DNA from: Weizmannia acidilactici
GTDB lineage: Bacteria; Bacillota; Bacilli; Bacillales; Bacillaceae_C
NCBI RefSeq assembly: GCF_008974225.1
Contig: NZ_BKZR01000028.1
Span: forward strand, 1-46,856
Length of the DNA: 46,856 bases
Direction of reading: 5' to 3'
The notes under the pieces: model-generated
What the model saw: only the letters and a program-made list of their open reading frames with translations
Databases searched by the model: none
What the model was told of the DNA's origin: nothing
Made by a program: the position numbers and the translations under genes
Part shown: piece after piece, positions 40,590 to 46,856 of the stretch
Layout of the letters: every line of letters begins with the position of its first letter
How positions within the stretch are numbered: the stretch's first letter is position 1

Positions 40590-41570
40590 ATGGAATATGT
40601 GAAATTCGGTAATACCGGCATGGATGTATCAAGGATTTGCCTTGGCTGCATGAGCTTTGGCGAACCGGACCGAGGATATCCGGGGTGGACATTGGATGAG
40701 GAAAACAGCCGAAAGATCATTAAAAAAGCGCTTGATCTAGGAATCAACTTTTTTGATACGGCGAATTTTTACTCGGAAGGAACAAGCGAGGAAATCGTCG
40801 GGCGGGCGCTCAAAGATTATGCCAACCGCGATGAAATTGTCATTGCCACAAAAGTGTATTTCCGTATGCATGAAGGTCCGAATGGTGCCGGACTTTCCCG
40901 GAAGTCCATTATGAGTGAAATCGATAAAAGCTTGAAGCGGCTGGGAACCGATTATGTCGATTTATACCAAATTCATCGCTGGGACTACAATACCCCGATC
41001 GAAGAAACGATGGAAGCTCTGCATGATGTCGTCAAGGCCGGGAAGGCAAGATACATCGGCGCTTCTTCCATGTATGCATGGCAGTTCATGAAGGCGCTGC
41101 ATGTCGCGGAAAAACATGGCTGGACCCGGTTTGTCTCCATGCAGAACCAGGTCAACCTTTTATATCGCGAAGAAGAGCGGGAAATGCTGCCGCTTTGCAA
41201 GGAAGAAAAAATCGCTGTCATGCCGTGGAGCCCGCTTGCCAAAGGAAGATTGACGCGGGATTGGGATAAAAAAACGCATCGTTCCGAATTGGATGACACT
41301 GCGAAAAAATTCTATGACCGGAACGCCGATACAGACCGCGTAATCGTTGAGCGCGTGAAGGAAATTGCAGAAAAACACGGTGTTCCCCGCGCCCAAATTG
41401 CGCTGGCCTGGGTGCTGCAAAAAGAACCGGTCACTTCCCCGATCGTTGGCACAACGAAAGTATCCAATCTCGAAGATGCGGTCGCTGCACTTTCGGTCAA
41501 GTTAACCCCTAAAGAAGTGGCATATTTGGAAGAGCCGTACGTGCCGCAGCCTGTTCTTGGATTGGACTGA
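40590..41570 (+). CDS. Aldo/keto reductase, island B copy 2 (paralogue of 25287-26267)
   Basis: 326 residues. The tetrad Asp56, Tyr61, Lys88 and His129 sits at the same positions as in the island A copy. ATG 40590 follows AAGCGAGG, as in the paralogue; a TTG at 40569 is less likely. Promoter module P4 lies directly upstream. Differences cluster at residues 25-35 and 89-92, which border the active-site opening, so substrate range may differ (inference). Confidence 0.93.
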   Translation: MEYVKFGNTGMDVSRICLGCMSFGEPDRGYPGWTLDEENSRKIIKKALDLGINFFDTANFYSEGTSEEIVGRALKDYANRDEIVIATKVYFRMHEGPNGAGLSRKSIMSEIDKSLKRLGTDYVDLYQIHRWDYNTPIEETMEALHDVVKAGKARYIGASSMYAWQFMKALHVAEKHGWTRFVSMQNQVNLLYREEEREMLPLCKEEKIAVMPWSPLAKGRLTRDWDKKTHRSELDDTAKKFYDRNADTDRVIVERVKEIAEKHGVPRAQIALAWVLQKEPVTSPIVGTTKVSNLEDAVAALSVKLTPKEVAYLEEPYVPQPVLGLD

Positions 41571-41583
41571 TAGCATTTACCAA

Positions 41584-41685
41584 GGGACTGTCCCAGAAGC
41601 CCCTTTTAAGCAGAAATTTTGCTCTAACGGTCGTGACATAGTTTCTCAGGACCGTTTCCACAGGGGAAATTTTGCTTTAAATGAA
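41584..41685 (+). repeat. R52 repeat element, short copy
   Basis: The head GGGACTGTCCCAGAAGCCCC and TTTTAAGCAGAAATTTTGC match the head at 14813. About 1.8 units follow, with GCTCTAACGGTCGTGACATA and CTCAGGACCGTTTCC. A related GGGACTGCCCCTTTT occurs again at about 41742. Confidence 0.75.
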
Positions 41686-41725
41686 AAAACCCGTCGAGAA
41701 AAATTAATATCTCAACGGGTTTTCT
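41685..41725. terminator. Bidirectional terminator between convergent genes
   Basis: AAAACCCGT..GAGA pairs with TCTC..ACGGGTTTT around an AT-rich loop, with A- and T-runs on both sides. It separates the reductase from the pgmB-end of the maltose operon. Confidence 0.8.
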
Positions 41726-41802
41726 TGTTTAAAAAGGACTTTGGGACTGCCCCTTTTCTGAAAAAATATCCATTTCTTTTTCTTAGATGAACAATGGATA
41801 TT

Positions 41803-42492
41803 TTACAAATTTGATCTAGAAAAATATGGATCACCTTGAATGGCAGAAAGGCTGACCTCCGCGGTTGAGGCAAAGTGGATAGCCGCTTCATAAAGTTCAT
41901 CTTTGTCCCCGATCCCGACCGATACTTCCCCCGCACCATTAATTGACTTGATACCCGCGATAGAGTCTTCCAAGCCGATCACTTCACAAGGTTGCAGATT
42001 CATCAACTCTGCAGCGCGGACAAAAATTTCAGGGTCAGGCTTACCGGATTTTAAAGCAGCCGGATCAACAACCGCATCAAACATATCAGCGATGCCCAAT
42101 CTCTCTAAAATGATGGGTGCGTTCTTGGAAGCCGAAGCGACGGCAAGCTTGTACCCTTTATGCTTGACCTCCATTAAAAATTCAGCCATTCCCGGCAAAA
42201 TATCCTCCGGCGTTAATGTATCGATCAGCTTTTTATAATACTCATTTTTTTCATCTGCCAATTGTGCTTTCTGTTCGTGTGTATAAGAATGCTCACAGTT
42301 TCCGGCCTTCAGGATCATTTCCAGGGAATCCATCCGGCTGATTCCTTTTAAACCCGCAGCCAGTTCATCTGTCCATTTCGTGCCGACTTCCTCTGCCGTT
42401 TTCTTCCATGCCTGTGCATGGAAACGGGCGGTATCCGTCAATACACCATCAAGGTCAAAAGCAAATCCTTTAATATCATGAAAACTTCTCAT
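41803..42492 (-). CDS. pgmB: Beta-phosphoglucomutase
   Basis: 229 residues, HAD superfamily. FDLDGVLTDTA holds the nucleophile Asp13 and acid/base Asp15; KGISRMDSLE is the cap-domain signature of beta-PGM; ASASKNAP and GLEDSIAGIKSINGAG complete the HAD motifs. It converts beta-glucose 1-phosphate, released by maltose phosphorylase, to glucose 6-phosphate. Last gene of the leftward maltose operon, separated from mapA by an inverted-repeat element. Ribosome site GGGAGA. Confidence 0.95.
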   Translation of the reverse strand: MRSFHDIKGFAFDLDGVLTDTARFHAQAWKKTAEEVGTKWTDELAAGLKGISRMDSLEMILKAGNCEHSYTHEQKAQLADEKNEYYKKLIDTLTPEDILPGMAEFLMEVKHKGYKLAVASASKNAPIILERLGIADMFDAVVDPAALKSGKPDPEIFVRAAELMNLQPCEVIGLEDSIAGIKSINGAGEVSVGIGDKDELYEAAIHFASTAEVSLSAIQGDPYFSRSNL

Positions 42493-42534
42493 TTGGAATC
42501 TCCCAGACTTTTTCTATTTTTACGTTAGTGTACA

Positions 42535-42645
42535 ATGTTGATGGCCGCGATATCCGCCCGTTTGCCAATTCTTGCCCGATACCTCAGCAAGAGGGGGCCA
42601 GCCTGGCCCGCTTATCCCGCAGGAGTCTCCCGCGGCCATCAACAA
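42535..42645. repeat. Long imperfect inverted-repeat element, copy C
   Basis: The ends TGTTGATGGCCGCG and CGCGGCCATCAACA are exact reverse complements. The interior GCTTATCCCGCAGGAGTCTC matches copy A. It lies between mapA and pgmB inside one operon, where it would form a long hairpin in the mRNA. Confidence 0.85.
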
Positions 42646-42720
42646 TAACATTTAACCGAGCCTTAGGATGAAAATATTTTGGAAAAATGCCTCCGATATC
42701 TTCGCATAAAGGAGAATCAT

Positions 42721-44997
42721 TTAAACAAAAACCGAAGATTGTGCAACCAGTTCAACGTCTTTTCCATACAAACCGACCGTCAAGGGTTCGCCTTCCAGCA
42801 ATTCAAGTGACACTCCATTTGTATCCACACCTACTTCAATCAGACGGCCTCGGAACAACAGGCGGAATTGGTATTTGTCCCATTTTTTCGGCAGGAACGG
42901 GGCAAAGTGCAGCTTGCCATCCCGGACACGCATGCCGGCAAATCCCTGCACAATAGCCAGCCAGCTCCCCGTCATTGAAGTGATATGCAGCCCGTCTTCG
43001 GTATCATTGTTATAGTTGTCCAAGTCAAGGCGTGATGTCCGTTCATACATTTCCACCGCCTTGTTTTCATCGTGCAGATCGGAAGCCAGAATCGCATGGA
43101 TAGAAGCAGACAGGCTCGATTCATGCACGGTTAAAGGTTCGTAAAAATCAAAGTTGCGTTTTTTCTGTTCCGGTGTAAATTCATCAATAAAATTCCAGAT
43201 TCCTTGCAATACATCCGCTTGTTTGATATACGCCGAACGCAGTATTTTATCCCATGACCAGTGCTGATTGATTGGCAATTCATCAGCCGGAATTTCGCTC
43301 ACAGGCTTAATATCTTTATCAAGGAAACCGTCATGCTGGACAAAAATGCCGAGTTCTTCATCTTCCGGAAGATACATGCGGTCTACAATATCCTGCCACA
43401 ACTGTTTTTCTTCCTCTGTCACATTTAAAACAGCTGCCTGTTCCTGAGAAACTTCCTCCAGGACCTGCAAAGTGTATGCCAAAGTCCATCGGGCCATGTA
43501 GTTGGTATACCAGTTATTATCCACATTATTCTCATATTCGTCAGGACCGGTGACGCCGTGCAGCATATATTTTTGTTTGCGTTTGGAAAAATGCACGCGG
43601 TCAGCCCAGAACCGGGAGATTTCTGTCAACACTTTGCTGCCTTCGTTTAAAACATAGGACTTGTCTCCGGTATAGCGGGTGTAGTTATAAATGGCAAAGG
43701 CAATATCCCCGTTCCGGTGAATTTCTTCAAACGTAATTTCCCATTCATTGTGGGACTCAATGCCATCGAAAGTGACCATAGGGAACAAAGCGCCCTTTAA
43801 TCCTTGCTTTTTAGCATTATGATAAGCGCCATCGAGCTGCTGGTAACGGTACTTCAACAGATTTTTGGAAATTTTTGGTTCTGCCACCCCCAAGTAAAAC
43901 GGCAGGACAAAAGCTTCAGTATCCCAATACGTGGCACCGCCGTATTTTTCACCTGTAAATCCTTTCGGACCAATGTTAAGGCGGGCGTCTTCACCATAAT
44001 ACGTTGAAAACATCTGGAAGAGGTTAAAACGGATCCCCTGCTGTGCTGCAACATCGCCTTCAATTTTGACGTCCGACTTTTCCCAGCGCTCTGCCCAAAT
44101 CGCACGATGGGCATCGAATAATTCATCATAGGATAGATTGTCAGTTTTTTCGCTGATCGCGTTCATCGCAGAAACCAAATTATTTTGAGTATGATAATCC
44201 CGAGAGGTAACCACGATCACGCGCTTTTCAAAATCGATTTCCGAACCGGCTACCAATTTACCGCTAAATCCATTTACAACTTCTTTATCATGAGCCGGTG
44301 CAGCTACTTTCGCTTGCAAAGCTGTCCGATGGTGCATTTCCGCCCCGACCGTAAAGCGCGGGGTTCCGAACGGGTTGGCTTTCGTAATGGCAACCAGTGA
44401 TCCGGATTGTTCTTTTTGATCAGTTTGCAATACTTCCCAAAAGCGTTCGCCGTAGTTTGCATCTTCATTTTTAACGTCCGCATCGATGGCTGAAATGATC
44501 TTAACGTCCACATCATCTGATCCGAGATTTTTTAGGCGAACCCGCTGGACTGACAATTCTTTTTGGGCAACACTCAAGAAACGTTCAAAGGTAACCACAA
44601 CTTTTACCGTACCCTTTTCCACAGTAAAAGAACGGGTAAGACGTGCGTTTTTCATATCGAGATTCAGTTCGAATCCGGTAATCTCATCTTTAGCCAAATC
44701 AATAAATTCTCCGTTTAACGCAATATTGATTTTAATAAAATTGATGGCATTAATCACCTTGCCGAAGTATTCAGGATAACCGATTTTCCACCACCCTACA
44801 CGGGTCCTGTCCGGAAACCATACACCGCCTAAATAAATGCCCGGCAAAGTATCTCCGCTGTAGTTCTCCTCGAAAAACCCGCGCATGCCCATATAGCCGT
44901 TGCCTAAACTGGTCATGGATTCCTGCAGCCTTTTTTCTGCCCGGTTAAAATCATGGCTGACAACATTCCATGGCTGTACTTCAAAAATACGTTTCAT
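42721..44997 (-). CDS. mapA: Maltose phosphorylase (GH65)
   Basis: 758 residues, full length for GH65. HGVTGPDEYENNVDNNWYTN carries the catalytic acid, which by codon count is Glu487, the position known in Lactobacillus brevis maltose phosphorylase. TVHESSLSASIHA is the phosphate-binding region. It splits maltose with phosphate to glucose and beta-glucose 1-phosphate in the cytoplasm. ATG 44997 has GGGG seven bases upstream; ATG 45003 is too close. Middle gene of the transporter-mapA-pgmB operon. Kojibiose or trehalose phosphorylase are related, but context and motif favour maltose. Confidence 0.94.
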   Translation of the reverse strand: MKRIFEVQPWNVVSHDFNRAEKRLQESMTSLGNGYMGMRGFFEENYSGDTLPGIYLGGVWFPDRTRVGWWKIGYPEYFGKVINAINFIKINIALNGEFIDLAKDEITGFELNLDMKNARLTRSFTVEKGTVKVVVTFERFLSVAQKELSVQRVRLKNLGSDDVDVKIISAIDADVKNEDANYGERFWEVLQTDQKEQSGSLVAITKANPFGTPRFTVGAEMHHRTALQAKVAAPAHDKEVVNGFSGKLVAGSEIDFEKRVIVVTSRDYHTQNNLVSAMNAISEKTDNLSYDELFDAHRAIWAERWEKSDVKIEGDVAAQQGIRFNLFQMFSTYYGEDARLNIGPKGFTGEKYGGATYWDTEAFVLPFYLGVAEPKISKNLLKYRYQQLDGAYHNAKKQGLKGALFPMVTFDGIESHNEWEITFEEIHRNGDIAFAIYNYTRYTGDKSYVLNEGSKVLTEISRFWADRVHFSKRKQKYMLHGVTGPDEYENNVDNNWYTNYMARWTLAYTLQVLEEVSQEQAAVLNVTEEEKQLWQDIVDRMYLPEDEELGIFVQHDGFLDKDIKPVSEIPADELPINQHWSWDKILRSAYIKQADVLQGIWNFIDEFTPEQKKRNFDFYEPLTVHESSLSASIHAILASDLHDENKAVEMYERTSRLDLDNYNNDTEDGLHITSMTGSWLAIVQGFAGMRVRDGKLHFAPFLPKKWDKYQFRLLFRGRLIEVGVDTNGVSLELLEGEPLTVGLYGKDVELVAQSSVFV

Positions 44998-45022
44998 ATT
45001 CATTCCCCTTTTCCATAAAAAT

Positions 45023-46429
45023 TTACTTTGTTTGCGTTTTTTTAATCAGCGAAACAGAAGCCGCCCCAATAACCAGCAGCACGCCTGACAACAAAATCAT
45101 CGCCGGCATAGAGGACCCGAGCGCCGGGAATATCACAAAACTTAAGCAGGAAGCCACAATTTGTGGCAAACAGATGCTGCCGTTAAACAACCCGAGATAG
45201 GTTCCCATATTCTCTCCTGATAATGCATTGGTCAGAATCGTGAACGGGAATGCCATCATCGCAGCCCATGCAATGCCGATCAGGATAAACGAAACAAGTA
45301 ATGTGCCCGGGTTGTGGATAAAGAAAACTGAACCGAAACCAACCCCGCCAAGCACTAGGCTGAACGCATAAGCCGGTTTCTGTTTATTTTTCGGTACCTT
45401 TGTTAACACAAGAGACCAAAATACCGCGGCAAGGGAATACACGCCTGATAAAACGCCGAACCAGTTGGCTGCTTCCTGATAGGCCGTGCTTGACGGATCC
45501 ACTGCATTCCAAGCGTTTTTGGCCACTGCCCCCGCTCCATACGTCCACAAATATTGAAAACCCATCCAGCAGAAAAATTGTACGACAGTAATCGTCCAGA
45601 ACTCTTTCGGCGCATTGAGGAGCAATTGAAACATGCCCATTTTTTCTTTTTGTGCTTGATTTTGGATGCCATGATAAACGGCATACTCATCCGGGGAATA
45701 TTCTTTGACTTTAAAAACCGTAAACAGGCTGCACACAATTAAAATAACGGCTCCGCTGTAAAACGAGACCACAACCGATTGCGGCACCACGCCTTTTGGA
45801 GCACTGTTTGAAACGCCCAATGCCGTTAAAACAAACGGAAAAATACAGGCCAGTACTGCACCGCTGTTAGAGAGAAAACTTTGGACAGCATAAGCAAAAC
45901 CTTTTTGTTCTTCATTTACCATGTCGCCGACCATCATCTTAAACGGTTGCATGGCTACATTGGAAGATAAATCCATAAACAAGATAGTCACCGCTCCAAA
46001 TGTCAACGCTGTCATTGATCCGAACCCAAAGCCAAAACTTCCGGCATTCGGAAGCAAACACATAACTATCACAGCCACAGCGGCCCCTACCAACAAATAA
46101 GGGATCCGGCGGCCCAGTTTCGGTATCCATGTCCGGTCAGAGAAATAACCGACCAACGGCTGGACAACAAGTCCAGCAAGCGGAGGCAGGATGAAGAAGA
46201 AACCTAATTTTGTCGGATCGGCGCCAATCGTTTGAAAGATGCGCCCCATATTCGAACTTTGCAGCGAAAAGGCCATTTGCACACCTAAAAAACCAAAACT
46301 AATCATCCAAATCGTGCTGATTGGCAGCGCCGGCAATTGGTGGCTGCCAATTTTCTTGCCGTCTTTAACAGTTGCAGATGATTTTACCCGTCCAATACTT
46401 TTTTCGTCGGTATTCACCGTTGCTCGCAT
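45023..46429 (-). CDS. Maltose/disaccharide cation symporter (MFS/GPH, MalT-like)
   Basis: About 468 residues, 12 helices. ISFGFLGVQMAFSLQSSNMGRIFQTIGAD is the helix-1 stretch typical of SLC45/MalT-like symporters; DRTWIPKLGRRIPYL is the loop 2-3 motif. ATG 46429 has GGAGG seven bases upstream. First gene of the operon. The pairing of uptake without phosphorylation, then phosphorolysis, saves ATP. LacI-family-type operators lie upstream. Confidence 0.9.
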   Translation of the reverse strand: MRATVNTDEKSIGRVKSSATVKDGKKIGSHQLPALPISTIWMISFGFLGVQMAFSLQSSNMGRIFQTIGADPTKLGFFFILPPLAGLVVQPLVGYFSDRTWIPKLGRRIPYLLVGAAVAVIVMCLLPNAGSFGFGFGSMTALTFGAVTILFMDLSSNVAMQPFKMMVGDMVNEEQKGFAYAVQSFLSNSGAVLACIFPFVLTALGVSNSAPKGVVPQSVVVSFYSGAVILIVCSLFTVFKVKEYSPDEYAVYHGIQNQAQKEKMGMFQLLLNAPKEFWTITVVQFFCWMGFQYLWTYGAGAVAKNAWNAVDPSSTAYQEAANWFGVLSGVYSLAAVFWSLVLTKVPKNKQKPAYAFSLVLGGVGFGSVFFIHNPGTLLVSFILIGIAWAAMMAFPFTILTNALSGENMGTYLGLFNGSICLPQIVASCLSFVIFPALGSSMPAMILLSGVLLVIGAASVSLIKKTQTK

Positions 46430-46490
46430 GATCATTCCTCCATTCTATTTAAAAGCCTGCGCTCAGGCCGGATATTTCTGGTTGCGTTCA

Positions 46491-46500
46491 CAACCGGTTG
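46491..46500. promoter_or_regulatory. LacI-family-type operator 1 (maltose operon)
   Basis: CAACCGGTTG is a perfect palindrome with TTCA before and CATT after it, 62 bp before the transporter start. It resembles the two sites upstream, although its left flank is weaker. Confidence 0.65.
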
Positions 46501-46632
46501 CATTCCCCCGTAAACGCAGAGACACCTTCCATATTTATTACAGACTTTGAAGATCCATATTGGTTCGTTCCAGCATAAGTTTTATTCCCTTATTTTTGGG
46601 TAATCCTCATCGTAATTCCCCCTTTTCAATGC

Positions 46633-46644
46633 GCAACCGGTTGC
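46633..46644. promoter_or_regulatory. LacI-family-type operator 2 (maltose operon)
   Basis: GCAACCGGTTGC, a perfect palindrome within TGCGCAACCGGTTGCATT. The form (CG-centred, 12 bp) suits a MalR-type LacI-family regulator. Confidence 0.75.
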
Positions 46645-46773
46645 ATTTTTGCCACCAATGTACTATCGCTTTCCATATTTATTGGAAGCCCCAACAAATT
46701 TTCTTCCAGATTTCTTAGTTCCTGCTAGTAGTTATAGATTTAATCTTATTAAAACCTCATGGCAGGGGATTGC

Positions 46774-46785
46774 GCAATCGATTGC
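46774..46785. promoter_or_regulatory. LacI-family-type operator 3
   Basis: GCAATCGATTGC, a perfect palindrome in TGCGCAATCGATTGCATT. The flanks are identical to site 2. It may serve a divergent gene beyond the right edge, probably the regulator itself (inference). Confidence 0.7.
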
Positions 46786-46856
46786 ATTACAGGCAATAAA
46801 AAATGAACATGTTCATCATTTTGGGTCTTCTGCATCGAACATCTTTATTATATATG

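Noticed and set aside
1..46856. tRNA and rRNA genes, prophage, toxin-antitoxin or defence systems
   Set aside because: I saw no cloverleaf with GTTCGA-type T-loops, no rRNA segments, and no integrase, capsid, nuclease-helicase or toxin pairs apart from a possible Rpn tail.

Overview
The window looks like chromosomal DNA from a low-to-moderate GC, spore-former-type Bacillaceae. Evidence: strong AGGAGG ribosome sites, TTG/GTG starts, a textbook Bacillus sigma-D promoter, YfmQ- and YeeI-like proteins, a YkkCD-type pair and a maltose phosphorylase operon. The gene mix is compatible with Heyndrickxia (Bacillus) coagulans or a close relative; this is inference, since no species marker is present.

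Layout. 1-5100: a 52-nt repeat array, then a leftward fatty-acid catabolism operon (acyl-CoA dehydrogenase, SDR, acyl-CoA ligase, TetR, thioesterase) behind a perfect TetR-type palindrome. 5100-7550: UbiX and an LpdD-like partner without a UbiD decarboxylase, a STAS-domain gene remnant, and YeeI/YebC. 7670-10556: a sigma-D promoter driving a chemoreceptor and an orphan xylose-type sugar-binding lipoprotein. 10615-17983: two paralogous membrane proteins, a frameshifted sporulation-type kinase, an MFS exporter, repeats, a TSUP transporter, a probable guanidine riboswitch with two SMR exporter subunits, and an EamA transporter. 18030-23226: decayed genes, YfmQ, a QorB-like reductase, and a glycosyltransferase plus PlsY-like acyltransferase pair. 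23230-27640 and 34480-41570: two islands built from the same families (TetR, SDR, aldo/keto reductase, NmrA-like, CMD/cupin). Between them lie a CBO0543 protein, a MarR/methyltransferase pair and an autoregulated TetR/ABC-export operon. 41800-46856: maltose uptake and phosphorolysis (GPH/MFS symporter, GH65 maltose phosphorylase, beta-phosphoglucomutase) behind LacI-family-type operators.

The most striking signal is a promoter module present four times (23815, 36753, 38571, 40469). In each copy an 18-bp upstream element, an 18-bp gap, a TTGwAw -35, a 16-bp spacer, TATAAT, a 9-bp gap and a 26-bp downstream element occur with identical spacing. Two copies lie between a divergent TetR paralogue and an oxidoreductase; the other two drive further oxidoreductases with no adjacent regulator. 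This looks like a duplicated regulon of NAD(P)H-dependent carbonyl-detoxifying enzymes.

The window is rich in broken genes (about ten). Several breaks are single-base changes in homopolymer runs, so part of the apparent decay could be sequencing error. Two intergenic repeat families recur: the 52-nt arrays with terminator-like ends, and 110-130 bp elements whose terminal inverted repeats differ between copies but stay complementary within each copy.
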